Source of the DNA: Marinoscillum sp.
GTDB taxonomy: Bacteria; Bacteroidota; Bacteroidia; Cytophagales; Cyclobacteriaceae
DNA: 64,000 nt
Assembly: GCA_024305105.1 (NCBI GenBank)
Contig: JAMWZA010000003.1
Coordinates: 24,792 to 88,791 of the forward strand
Direction of reading: 5' to 3'
Shown here: positions 29,936 to 37,703 of the stretch, one piece after another
How the letters are laid out: each line of letters starts with the position of its first letter
Numbering within the stretch: position 1 is the first letter of the stretch
Translations under genes and position numbers: made by a program
The notes under the pieces: model-generated
Database searches by the model: none
Told to the model about the DNA's origin: nothing
What the model saw: only the letters and a program-made list of their open reading frames with translations

Positions 29936-29998
29936 CGGATATGTTATAGCCATGGCCGGTTTTGTTAAAGTAAGTCAAAGACCAGAGGCATAACTTTG
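29936..29998 (+). promoter_or_regulatory. Promoter A: CGG direct repeat upstream of TAnnTTTG
   Basis: CGG at 29936 (in atgtCGGatatgt) and at 29957 (in tggcCGGttttgt) are 21 bases apart. A -7 element TAACTTTG lies at 29991-29998, 34 bases from the second CGG. A transcript would begin near 30005 and read into the cytochrome-like gene. The same geometry occurs at promoters B and C. Confidence 0.65.
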
Positions 29999-30159
29999 TT
30001 GCTATAAAATCCGAGATAATCATTTCTACTTCGCAGTGTTAATGTTCGATTTAACCGTTAGATATTGGGTTTTTCCATTCTTACTTAGGTGAAATGTACT
30101 TCTGGGTGACCTGCAGACTCACTCTTTTTTATTGATCACCTCCTTACCCAGATGAATGT

Positions 30160-30223
30160 CGGAAATCTACTTGCTTTTGCCGGAAATGTGCCTGTAAGTT
30201 AGGTGTTTACCACAATACCTTTG
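30160..30223 (+). promoter_or_regulatory. Promoter B: CGG direct repeat upstream of TAnnTTTG
   Basis: CGG at 30160 (in atgtCGGaaatct) and at 30181 (in ttgcCGGaaatgtgc) are again 21 bases apart. TACCTTTG at 30216-30223 is 35 bases from the second CGG. This is the nearer promoter of the cytochrome-YceI-DUF5777 operon. Two-turn direct repeats ending close to the -33 region are typical of AraC-type activators. Confidence 0.7.
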
Positions 30224-30288
30224 TGTTTTAATAATGATACAAGGAATTGGCGTCACCCGAAGAGCTCAATTCTATAATTCTTAAAACC

Positions 30289-31077
30289 ATGATGAAAACT
30301 CACTTTAAACATGTTTGGGTCATAGCGCTTAGTGGCGTGATAGCTTGTACCTCTGAACAATTAGAACCGATTGTCGACTGTAATAGCAATCCCATATTAT
30401 TGACCATTAGCGAAACGACAGATACTGGATGTAGTACTTCTTCTGGAGGTTTCACCGTCACTGCTATAGGGGGTGAAGGACCTTACAGCTTTTCAACCAA
30501 CGCTAACGAAAATACTACTGGAGTATTTGAGGACATGGTTGCCGGCAATTATGTAGTGACTGCCACTGATCAAAATGGATGTTCAGGTGAGACTCAAGTA
30601 AGTATTGAGAATTTGGATGGAGTCAACTTGGATGAAGTTACAGTGACCAATGCCGGATGCGGAACAGACAATGGTCAGGTAAGCATTGCAGTTTCGGGAG
30701 GCGCAGAGCCTTATGCTTATCGATTAAACAGTGGAGAACCACAATCAGAAAGCCTTTTCAGTAATTTGTCTAAAGGGACTCACGAAGTTAGTGTGTCAGA
30801 TCAGCTGGGGTGCGAAGTTACAGAAACAGTACAGGTCTTATCCGGAGTTAGTTATGCCGCTTCTGTCAAAGCAATTATTGAGAACAATTGTGCAGTGTCT
30901 GGCTGCCACAACGGGAGCATATCACCAAACCTCACCACGTTTGCTTCTATTCAGTCCAAGGCTGATCGCATTAAAACAAGAACTGGAAATAAATCAATGC
31001 CTCAGGGTTCGTCGCTTTCACAAAGTGAGATAGACCTTATTGCCTGCTGGGTAGAAGATGGAGCTAGAGATAATTAA
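30289..31077 (+). CDS. SprB-repeat lipoprotein with a C-terminal CX4CH cytochrome-like domain
   Basis: I place the start at 30289, where MMKTHFKHVWVIALSGVIAC forms a lipoprotein signal peptide; the 30247 frame uses TTG and has an unlikely head. Two SprB-type repeats of about 75 residues follow (GGEGPYSFSTNANENTTGVF; GGAEPYAYRLNSGEPQSESL), each with cysteines at both ends. The final 75 residues hold CAVSGCHNG and a later methionine (GNKSMPQGSSLSQSEI), which resembles a monohaem cytochrome c with a CX4CH motif in place of CXXCH, plus a methionine ligand. It is likely an extracytoplasmic electron-transfer or haem-binding protein. It is followed by YceI and DUF5777 genes in the same direction. 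Confidence 0.7.
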   Translation: MMKTHFKHVWVIALSGVIACTSEQLEPIVDCNSNPILLTISETTDTGCSTSSGGFTVTAIGGEGPYSFSTNANENTTGVFEDMVAGNYVVTATDQNGCSGETQVSIENLDGVNLDEVTVTNAGCGTDNGQVSIAVSGGAEPYAYRLNSGEPQSESLFSNLSKGTHEVSVSDQLGCEVTETVQVLSGVSYAASVKAIIENNCAVSGCHNGSISPNLTTFASIQSKADRIKTRTGNKSMPQGSSLSQSEIDLIACWVEDGARDN

Positions 31078-31107
31078 TAGTCCTAACTAACTATAACATA
31101 GAATAAT

Positions 31108-31656
31108 ATGAATAAGCTATTTTTTACACTAATCACAATGCTTTTTCAAGCACAGCTGCTCATTGCTCAGCCGTTAATTGACCGGGCAGGGAAGGCATCA
31201 TTTTACTCTGAAGCACCATTAGAAGATATTGAAGCAGTGAATGAAACTTTGCTAGGAGCCATTGATCTGGATAAAGGAACCTTGGCTGTATCCATGTCTA
31301 TCAAAGGGTTTCATTTTGATAACAGTTTGATGGAAGAACATTTCAATGAAAACTATCTGGAGTCAGACAAGTATCCCAAGGCTCAATTCAGTGGGAAAAT
31401 TAAAGACTTTTCCAACTTAGATTTTTCAAAATCGGGATCATTTGAGGTGGTTGTGGAAGGACTAATCGAAATACATGGAGTCAAGAAGACACTGGAGACC
31501 ATTGTGCGATTTGAGCGCTCTGCCGACCGATTACTGGCTAATACGCAGTTTGACATTGCAGTTGATGATTTTGATGTAGACATTCCCAAACTGGTCATCA
31601 AAAATATAGCTGAAGTGGTGGAGGTGAAGGCATCATTTAACTTTAAGAAAGACTAG
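31108..31656 (+). CDS. YceI-family lipid-binding periplasmic protein
   Basis: This 182-residue protein has a signal peptide ending LIAQ and the YceI lipocalin-like pattern: FHFDNSLMEEHFNENYLESDKYPKAQFSG, then the GVKKTLE and DFDVDIPKLVIKNIAE strands. YceI proteins bind polyisoprenoid or other lipids in the periplasm; some Bacteroidota forms sit beside cytochromes. It starts 31 bases after the cytochrome-like gene and is one base from the next gene, so the three form an operon driven by the CGG-repeat promoters A and B. Confidence 0.88.
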   Translation: MNKLFFTLITMLFQAQLLIAQPLIDRAGKASFYSEAPLEDIEAVNETLLGAIDLDKGTLAVSMSIKGFHFDNSLMEEHFNENYLESDKYPKAQFSGKIKDFSNLDFSKSGSFEVVVEGLIEIHGVKKTLETIVRFERSADRLLANTQFDIAVDDFDVDIPKLVIKNIAEVVEVKASFNFKKD

Positions 31657-31657
31657 A

Positions 31658-32524
31658 ATGACGAAACACTTAATTCTTTTATGTTTTCTATCTCTGGCAG
31701 GTAGATCGCTGATTGCTCAGGATGATTTGCTTGCTGCTTTGGAAGCGGAACAATCCGAACATAAGGAATATGTAGAAGCTACCTTTAAGGGAACACGTTT
31801 GATCAATGGACATTCCATAGAGACGAGAAAAAAGGGTGTAATGGATTTCATCATTGCCCACAGGTTCGGAACAGCAGATGGTGGTATCTATGAACTTTTT
31901 GGTCTGGACAATGCCAGCATTCGCATCGGTCTTGAATATGCGCTTACAGATAGGTTTTATTTTGGACTAGGTCGTAATTCTTTTGAGAAAACATACGATG
32001 GCTTTGTGAAGTATCGATTGTTAAGACAATCCACTGGGAATGGATCAATTCCGATTTCTGTGACATGGTTTAGCTCCATGGCTATCAGAACATTGAAAGA
32101 GCCTGAATATGATTTAAATATCGTTGACAGATCAGCATATACGCATCAGTTGCTGATCGCTAGCAAAGTCAATAGCGTAATCTCTTTACAATTAATGCCA
32201 TCGTGGGTGCATCGAAATGTCATTCGTCCTGAAGATAGTAACAATGATGTTTTCGCTCTGGGAATGGGTGGACGAATCAAGCTTAATCCACGGGTAGCCA
32301 TTTGTATGGAATATTATCATCAGTATCAATCGCTTAATGACCTGACTAAAAATGCATTGGCTATCGGGTTTGATATTGAAACGGGAGGGCACGTTTTCCA
32401 GCTACAGTTTACCAACGCGACTTCCATGGTTCCAAAGGGGTTTATATCGGAGACATCAAATGATTTTTTCGATGGCGAAATTCATTTTGGCTTTAACATT
32501 TCCAGGACTTTTCAAGTAAACTAA
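31658..32524 (+). CDS. DUF5777 family outer membrane beta-barrel protein
   Basis: This 288-residue exported protein (signal peptide ending SLIAQ) shows amphipathic beta strands and the DUF5777 pattern, with FIIAHRFGTADGGIYELFGLDNASIRIGLEYALTDRFYFG near residues 65-110 and a C-terminal FGFNISRTF ending. DUF5777 proteins have no known activity and are commonly encoded with YceI and c-type cytochrome genes, as here. A role in the outer membrane, perhaps as a partner of the cytochrome-like lipoprotein, is inferred only from the operon. A terminator lies 43 bases after the stop. Confidence 0.75.
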   Translation: MTKHLILLCFLSLAGRSLIAQDDLLAALEAEQSEHKEYVEATFKGTRLINGHSIETRKKGVMDFIIAHRFGTADGGIYELFGLDNASIRIGLEYALTDRFYFGLGRNSFEKTYDGFVKYRLLRQSTGNGSIPISVTWFSSMAIRTLKEPEYDLNIVDRSAYTHQLLIASKVNSVISLQLMPSWVHRNVIRPEDSNNDVFALGMGGRIKLNPRVAICMEYYHQYQSLNDLTKNALAIGFDIETGGHVFQLQFTNATSMVPKGFISETSNDFFDGEIHFGFNISRTFQVN

Positions 32525-32566
32525 AAGCAATAATATCTGGGACGATATCTTGTTGCGGGATGTCGT

Positions 32567-32595
32567 AGGGTTGGCTCATAGAGTCAACCCTTTTT
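32567..32595 (+). terminator. Rho-independent terminator of the cytochrome-YceI-DUF5777 operon
   Basis: Arms agggttg and caaccct (with an inner ctc/gag and one G-T pair) are followed directly by five T bases. Confidence 0.85.
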
Positions 32596-32673
32596 GTGAA
32601 CCTAAGGCGCAGGTAGGGCAAAAGAAAATCCTGACTTGTCAAGCCAAAACTTAGGTGTTAGGCCAGAAAATGT

Positions 32674-32776
32674 CGGGTTTTTGTTATTTCCTTAATGACG
32701 GATTTGTGCATGTCGGAAATGTGCATGTATTTGGCGGTAACGTCATGATAAATTGTATTATCAGGTTATAGATTTG
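32674..32776 (+). promoter_or_regulatory. Promoter C: CGG repeats upstream of TAnnTTTG
   Basis: CGG occurs at 32674, 32699, 32714 and 32735. The last two are 21 bases apart, and TAGATTTG at 32769-32776 is 34 bases from the last, as in promoters A and B. The 15-base runs cggatttgtgcatgt and cggaaatgtgcatgt (32699-32728) are tandem near-copies. No protein gene follows closely; a terminator at 32921 would end a transcript of about 165 bases. Confidence 0.65.
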
Positions 32777-32818
32777 TATTCATAGAATAACAGCTAAATC
32801 TAAAAAAAGTACGCATAA

Positions 32819-32908
32819 GTGGAGGTGAAGTCAGTCGGTTGGCGCATTGTCAATCGGTCCATTGACCTCATTAAACTATTAAAGATTGGGCGTAGCATTT
32901 CTAATTAA
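32819..32908 (+). CDS. Possible 29-residue cationic peptide inside the small transcript
   Basis: A frame opening with GTG directly after an in-frame TAA encodes 29 residues (VEVKSVGWRIVNRSIDLIKL, then 9 more), rich in basic and hydrophobic residues at helix-like spacing. Length, start codon and lack of known relatives make chance likely. It is listed because it is inside a transcript with its own regulated promoter. Confidence 0.2.
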   Translation: MEVKSVGWRIVNRSIDLIKLLKIGRSISN

Positions 32909-32920
32909 GCGAAATGCTCT

Positions 32921-32950
32921 GGGGTGGCTTTGGCGGGCCACCCCTTATTT
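32921..32950 (+). terminator. Terminator-like hairpin ending the candidate small RNA
   Basis: Arms ggggtggc (32921-32928) and gccacccc (32937-32944) are followed by TTATTT. Confidence 0.65.
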
Positions 32951-32989
32951 ATCATTCTATTGTAGCTATCAAATTGTGATTTTCTATGA

Positions 32990-33024
32990 AGCCCCGTGTC
33001 TCAATTTTGAGATCGGGGCTTTTT
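32990..33024 (+). terminator. Second terminator upstream of the nucleotidyltransferase gene
   Basis: The outer stem agccccg/cggggct and the inner stem tctcaa/ttgaga are followed by a run of T bases. It separates the upstream transcript from the gene at 33099. Confidence 0.8.
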
Positions 33025-33098
33025 GCTTTCAAAACTGATTCTGTTGAGGAAGAATTGAAATTTTTTGTTAAAATGCGGTCTAATTAAACGACGATCAA

Positions 33099-34004
33099 AT
33101 GAGTAGCAAAAAACCTACGTTGGTAGTGCTCGCTGCAGGGATGGGGAGTAGATATGGTGGATTAAAACAAGTGGATGGTTTTGGTCCTAATGGTGAAACG
33201 ATTACGGACTACACCTTGTATGACGCAATTCGCGTAGGGTTTAAAAAAGTCGTTTTTGTTATCAGAAAGAGTTTTGCCGAGCAGTTTCAAAAATCATTTG
33301 ATGAGAAGCTAGCTGGAAAAATTGAAGTGGCTTATGTCTATCAGGAGCTGGGTGCCCTTCCTGAGGGATGGTCCGTGCCAGAAGGCAGAGAAAAACCATG
33401 GGGTACCGGTCATGCTGTAATGGTTGCCAAAGATGCAGTGGAAGGTCCATTTGCTATTGTGAATGCAGATGATTTTTATGGCCAAAATTCGCTGCAGCTT
33501 ATTTTAAATCAATTGCTCAATCTAGATGAACAGAGCATAGCTGCGTGTATGGTTGGGTTTGTTCTGGAAAAAACCCTTTCGGATCATGGTCGGGTTTCTC
33601 GTGGAATTTGTACGATTAACGAGGGGCATTTGGAACGAATTGTCGAGCGAACACATATATTCTCAAAACCAGGTGGTGGGGCTTATTATGTAGAGAATGA
33701 TGAAAATCATGACCTTACGGGTAAAGAAATCGTTTCAATGAATTTGATGGGATTTACTCCAGCAGCTTTTAAACTGATGGATTCCATGTTTGCAGCTTTT
33801 CTGGAACACCAGGGAGCTGAACTGAAGTCTGAATTTTATATCCCTTCCGTTTTAGACGAGATTCGCAGAAATCATGCAGACGTACCAGTGGGAATGTCAG
33901 AAGATCAGTGGTTTGGAGTGACTTATGCTGAAGATAAAGCAGTAGTAGAAACCAAACTGAAGGAGTTGACAGCTGATGGAGCCTATCCCAAAAATCTGTG
34001 GTAA
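33099..34004 (+). CDS. Sugar nucleotidyltransferase (NTP_transferase fold)
   Basis: This 301-residue protein has the nucleotide-binding start VVLAAGMGSRYGGLKQVDGFGP, the conserved KPWGTGHAV and the metal-binding FAIVNADDFYG, as in sugar-1-phosphate nucleotidyltransferases. It is distinct from GalU in pattern and belongs to a group common in Bacteroidota. Its neighbour 95 bases downstream is galE, so a UTP:galactose-1-phosphate or UTP:hexose-1-phosphate role is likely and would help the cell use galactose from the galactan locus. Substrate specificity is inferred from that neighbour only. Confidence 0.8.
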   Translation: MSSKKPTLVVLAAGMGSRYGGLKQVDGFGPNGETITDYTLYDAIRVGFKKVVFVIRKSFAEQFQKSFDEKLAGKIEVAYVYQELGALPEGWSVPEGREKPWGTGHAVMVAKDAVEGPFAIVNADDFYGQNSLQLILNQLLNLDEQSIAACMVGFVLEKTLSDHGRVSRGICTINEGHLERIVERTHIFSKPGGGAYYVENDENHDLTGKEIVSMNLMGFTPAAFKLMDSMFAAFLEHQGAELKSEFYIPSVLDEIRRNHADVPVGMSEDQWFGVTYAEDKAVVETKLKELTADGAYPKNLW

Positions 34005-34069
34005 CCCAACCCAAAACCCAGGTTGAGAACAATTCAGCTAAATCTTCAGGACATCACAGTCGGTACACT

Positions 34070-34077
34070 TAGTTTTG
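34070..34077 (+). promoter_or_regulatory. -7 promoter element of galE
   Basis: TAGTTTTG fits TAnnTTTG and lies 22 bases before the galE start codon. The -33 element is not clear. Confidence 0.45.
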
Positions 34078-34099
34078 TATAGATCCTAAAATCAAAGAC

Positions 34100-35122
34100 A
34101 TGAAAATATTAGTTACAGGTGGTACCGGTTATATTGGCTCGCATACGGTGGTTAAGTTGTTGGAACAAAACTACGAGGTGGTCATCGTTGATGATTTATC
34201 GAACTCTGAAGAGAGTGTACTGGACGCGATCAAAGAGATCACCGGTAAGCAACCGCTTTTTTATCAATTTGATTTGTGTGATTCGGTTAAAGTTGCTGAG
34301 CTTTTTACTGAGCATAAGGACATTCAGGCGATAATTCACTTTGCGGCCAGTAAGGCGGTGGGAGAGTCCGTTCAGAATCCACTGAAGTACTACAGAAACA
34401 ATCTGGATTCGCTGATCAATTTGCTGTATCAGATGGAGCAGCATAGTATCTCTAATATGGTTTTCTCTTCATCTTGTACGGTTTATGGTCAGCCAGATAA
34501 ACTTCCAGTGACCGAACAGACACCTTTCAAGCCAGCCGAATCTCCTTATGGGAATACCAAACAGGTGGGTGAAGAAATCTTGAGAGATACCACCAATGCC
34601 ATCGACCAAATCCAGGCGATAGCACTTCGTTACTTTAATCCAGTGGGTGCACATGAGTCGGCACTAATTGGTGAATTACCCAAAGGTGTGCCGAATAACC
34701 TGGTGCCTTTCATTACGCAAACTGCAGCAGGCGAACGTGAGCAGCTCAGTATTTTCGGTAGTGATTACGATACTCATGATGGTACGGCCATGAGGGATTA
34801 CATCCATGTAGTGGATTTGGCAGATGCCCATGTAATCGCTCTGGAACGATTGCTTGATACGAAGCAAAAGTCTTCATTTGAGTTTTTTAATCTGGGTACT
34901 GGAAATGGTTGTACTGTTCTGGAAACGGTGAAAAAATTCGAAGAAGTATCAGGAGTTCAGTTGAATTACAAGTTGACTGATCGCAGACCTGGCGATGTTG
35001 AGAAAATCTATGCAGATACTTCCTTCGCCAACAAAGAGCTTGGATGGAGTGCGAAGCTTGGATTGGGCGACATGATGGCATCTGCCTGGAAATGGCAGAA
35101 ACGAATTTCTAAAATTGATTAG
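34100..35122 (+). CDS. galE: UDP-glucose 4-epimerase
   Basis: This 340-residue short-chain dehydrogenase has the NAD-binding GGTGYIGSHT at residues 7-16, the active-site serine region FSSSCTVYG and the YxxxK pair YGNTK, plus the substrate-side ALRYFNPVGAH and the late RRPGDVEKIYAD. All are typical of GalE, which interconverts UDP-galactose and UDP-glucose. It works in the Leloir pathway and links galactose released by the galactan enzymes to central metabolism, and can also supply UDP-galactose for surface polysaccharides. Confidence 0.95.
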   Translation: MKILVTGGTGYIGSHTVVKLLEQNYEVVIVDDLSNSEESVLDAIKEITGKQPLFYQFDLCDSVKVAELFTEHKDIQAIIHFAASKAVGESVQNPLKYYRNNLDSLINLLYQMEQHSISNMVFSSSCTVYGQPDKLPVTEQTPFKPAESPYGNTKQVGEEILRDTTNAIDQIQAIALRYFNPVGAHESALIGELPKGVPNNLVPFITQTAAGEREQLSIFGSDYDTHDGTAMRDYIHVVDLADAHVIALERLLDTKQKSSFEFFNLGTGNGCTVLETVKKFEEVSGVQLNYKLTDRRPGDVEKIYADTSFANKELGWSAKLGLGDMMASAWKWQKRISKID

Positions 35123-35177
35123 GATAAGGGTAGGTTTTTCTATTTCTTAAAGGAATATCGTTCACTCATTAAGCACC

Positions 35178-35663
35178 ATGGAAGAAGTAGATAAGCCCAT
35201 AAATGAACTCATTCAAAACTTACCACAAACGGGCAAATTGCTCTGGATAGGTGTTCGTCCAGAGCGGAAAAAAGCACTACAGAGTGTGCAATCCGTTGAA
35301 ATCTCTGAAGAGGCCGGATTAGTTGGTGATCATTATGCTGCTAAAAGCAAGAAGCGTCAGGTTACCTTAATTCAGCAGGAGCATCTTGACGCAGTTTCTT
35401 CATTTCTGGGTAAAGAAGTAGGTCCAGACCTTACGAGAAGAAATCTAGTAGTGCAAGGCATTAATTTATTTGCTTTGCGCAATGTTCAATTTAAAATTGG
35501 GGAGGTGATTCTGGAAGGAACGGGCTATTGTCATCCTTGTTCCAGGATGGAAGAGAATTTGGGACCTGGTGGCTACAACGCCATGCGTGGACATGGTGGG
35601 ATTACAGCTAAGGTGATAAAAGGGGGAGAGATTAATGTTAGAGATGAAATTAAGCTAATCTAA
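35178..35663 (+). CDS. MOSC domain protein
   Basis: This 161-residue protein is a stand-alone MOSC domain, a fold related to the C-terminal part of molybdenum-cofactor sulfurases. It has GLVGDHYAAKSKKRQVTLIQQE, LTRRNLVVQGINL and the conserved cysteine run GYCHPCSRMEENLGPGG. MOSC proteins bind the cofactor or carry sulfur to it. It lies just before a molybdenum cofactor operon on the other strand, and its stop overlaps the stop of the TauE-like gene, so the link to the cofactor is plausible. Confidence 0.88.
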   Translation: MEEVDKPINELIQNLPQTGKLLWIGVRPERKKALQSVQSVEISEEAGLVGDHYAAKSKKRQVTLIQQEHLDAVSSFLGKEVGPDLTRRNLVVQGINLFALRNVQFKIGEVILEGTGYCHPCSRMEENLGPGGYNAMRGHGGITAKVIKGGEINVRDEIKLI

Positions 35664-36415
35664 ATCCTTATCCCAAAACCATGCATCAACAAAAGCCTCA
35701 ATCCCACATAAGTCACTAAAATGGCTGTAAGAACGCCTAAGAATCTGAGATTGAAACGCTTGTTCGAAAGGTAAGAACCGAGACTCCCTCCGAGCATAAC
35801 AGCGATAACCAATTGAACAATCAAACTTCCATTGAGCTGGAATGTCCCAGCAATCGTCAGTCCAATCAGCCCGGCAATAGAGTTCACGAGGATAAATAGC
35901 GACGCAAGCGCAGCTACTGTTCTGGTGTTGGTCCAGTTGAGTAAGTTCAATGTAGGAGAGAGGAAGATGCCACCACCGATTCCAGAAACACCAGCAAGAA
36001 ATCCAATAGCCCCGCCAAGACCAAACTTATTGATAAGGCTAAACTCTCGGTTTTGTGCCGTGGTTCTAATATAGCGTAGTAAGAGAAAGCCACCTGAAAG
36101 CATTAAGGCAGAACCTAGAATCAAAAAGAACAAGGTTTGAGACAACCTGAGTTGAGCTCCGAAATATGCTAAAGGAATGCTGGAAATGAGGAATGGCCAA
36201 AACAACTTGAAATTGAATACCTTGTTTTTAATAAACACGAACGTTCCAATGCTCACCACACAAATATTAAGAATGAGTGCGGTAGATCGGATTTCATAGA
36301 AATCAGCGAAGAACAGACTCAGTATTGCCAAATAGCTGGATCCACCTCCAAAGCCCACAGAACTGTAGAACAATGCGATAAAAAAGAAGACGATTGGCAG
36401 GTATTCCAGAGGCAT
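35660..36415 (-). CDS. TauE/SafE family sulfite exporter-like membrane protein
   Basis: This 251-residue protein is almost entirely hydrophobic with about 8 membrane helices. It has the paired SSVGFGGGSSYLAILSL and the later GVSGIGGGIFLSPTLNLL, which are the two pseudo-symmetric TauE/SafE motifs. The family transports sulfite, sulfoacetate or related anions. It lies 127 bases after the moeA stop codon and points the same way as the cofactor operon, so it may be the last gene of that transcript; the substrate is not evident. Confidence 0.85.
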   Translation of the reverse strand: MPLEYLPIVFFFIALFYSSVGFGGGSSYLAILSLFFADFYEIRSTALILNICVVSIGTFVFIKNKVFNFKLFWPFLISSIPLAYFGAQLRLSQTLFFLILGSALMLSGGFLLLRYIRTTAQNREFSLINKFGLGGAIGFLAGVSGIGGGIFLSPTLNLLNWTNTRTVAALASLFILVNSIAGLIGLTIAGTFQLNGSLIVQLVIAVMLGGSLGSYLSNKRFNLRFLGVLTAILVTYVGLRLLLMHGFGIRI

Positions 36416-36542
36416 AATTAAAACTGATGTCTTTTAAAGCTGTTTCTTCGACGAAAGGAGAAGTCTTTCTCCAGGATTTGCCGAATGTTTCAAGGATGGT
36501 GTCTTCATGCTATTTAGATCTGATACCTGTTAAAAGTCAAGG

Positions 36543-37703
36543 CTATAAAATGATACATGTCACGTTATCAGATTCGTTATAGATCCCCGGCTCCAAAAGC
36601 ACCAACGCATTGGCTAGAGCCATGGAATGAATCATGGACGAACTCTGACCATCTAATATGGAAACCTCACTTGCTTCGAGCCTGGCTTTTAGAAATGCTG
36701 GCCGATCTCCTTTGAGCTCAAAGGAATGAGTCAGTGGTGTCTTAATTCGTGGAAGACCAGCGGCGTTTGCTCCACTCATCTGCTGAAGCAGAGGCAGCAC
36801 ATAGATGTAAAAACAGGTAAGAGAAGAGGCCGGATTGCCCGGTAGCGCAAAGACAAACTTGTGTCCTTTTCGTCCAAAGTAAAGTGGCTTTCCGGGCTTC
36901 TGCGCAATTTTGTAAAACACTTCCTCTACGCCATTTTCTTCAAGAGCTTCCTTGACATAATCATAGTCACCCACGGAAATTCCTCCTGAGAGTAATAGTA
37001 CATCTGACTTGGCGAGGTAATCGGCTATACCTTCTTTTATTTGGTTGTAATTGTCTTTTATTTGTTGTTTTTCAGCACATTCAAAGTCATACTTTTTCAA
37101 TGCCGAAACAATGGCATAACTGTTGGATTCGTAAATCTGTCCGCTAGAAAGAGGCTTTCCGGGAGGCACGAGCTCATTTCCAGTAGAAATCAATCGTATA
37201 GAAGGTTTCTTAAACACGCTAACCTGATCAAACCCCAATGAACCGATCAGGCCAACTGTTGCCGCTGTGATGTGCTGCCCTTGTTGAAAGACTTCCTGAC
37301 CGTTAGACAATTCTCCGCCTTTTGGTCGTACATTTTGGTTGGCTTTCAGTTCCATCAGCACTTTTAATGTGTTTCCGTCAACTTCAGTTTTCTCCTGCAT
37401 GACCACTGCTGAAGTGTTTTCAGGAACCTTACCTCCGGTAAATATGCGTATGGCTTTACCTTCCACAAGTGTCTTATTCCCGGTATCTCCTGCAGCTACT
37501 TCACCGATGATTTCGTAAGTTTCTTGCAGACCACAAACCGCATAGCCATCCATCGCTGAATTGTCAAAAGCAGGTAAATCAAACGGGGCTCGAATGGTAT
37601 CTGCCAGCCAGTAACCAATACTGTTTTCAAGGCTCACTTCTTTTTTTCGAAGCCCGACTTGTTGCTGAGTGATTTTTTGAAGTGCGTTTTCTATTGAGAT
37701 CAT
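36543..37703 (-). CDS. moeA: Molybdopterin molybdenumtransferase
   Basis: This 386-residue protein has the MoeA pattern PFDLPAFDNSAMDGYAVCG, the RIFTGGKVPENTSAVVMQE strand, LISTGNELV and the molybdate-insertion loop LLSGGISVGDYDYVKEAL followed by KPGKPLYFGRK and FALPGNPASS. It inserts molybdate into adenylylated molybdopterin to finish the cofactor. Its start codon overlaps the stop of moaA by one base (TAATG), so the two are coupled. It is the last enzyme gene of the cofactor operon. Confidence 0.95.
   Translation of the reverse strand: MISIENALQKITQQQVGLRKKEVSLENSIGYWLADTIRAPFDLPAFDNSAMDGYAVCGLQETYEIIGEVAAGDTGNKTLVEGKAIRIFTGGKVPENTSAVVMQEKTEVDGNTLKVLMELKANQNVRPKGGELSNGQEVFQQGQHITAATVGLIGSLGFDQVSVFKKPSIRLISTGNELVPPGKPLSSGQIYESNSYAIVSALKKYDFECAEKQQIKDNYNQIKEGIADYLAKSDVLLLSGGISVGDYDYVKEALEENGVEEVFYKIAQKPGKPLYFGRKGHKFVFALPGNPASSLTCFYIYVLPLLQQMSGANAAGLPRIKTPLTHSFELKGDRPAFLKARLEASEVSILDGQSSSMIHSMALANALVLLEPGIYNESDNVTCIIL

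Larger units (their letters stand above)
32783..32950 (+). ncRNA. Candidate small RNA under promoter C
   Basis: From the promoter element at 32769-32776 transcription should start near 32783. The sequence then contains dyads gtcaat/attgac (near 32848-32865) and gcatttc/gaaatgc (32895-32917), and ends at the hairpin at 32921-32944 followed by TTATTT. It could also be a leader of the nucleotidyltransferase gene or a tiny coding RNA. It is a prediction from structure only. Confidence 0.4.
32596..33098. other. Gene-free regulatory interval before the nucleotidyltransferase gene
   Basis: This 500-base interval holds promoter C, a possible small transcript, two terminator-like hairpins and a second hairpin at 32895-32917 (gcatttc/gaaatgc). 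No long open frame is present. The parts are listed separately. Confidence 0.6.

Noticed and set aside
36416..36542. Molybdenum cofactor riboswitch downstream of the TauE-like/MoeA junction
   Set aside because: The gap is only 127 bases and I could not find the expected paired core; it is also downstream of moeA, not ahead of the operon.
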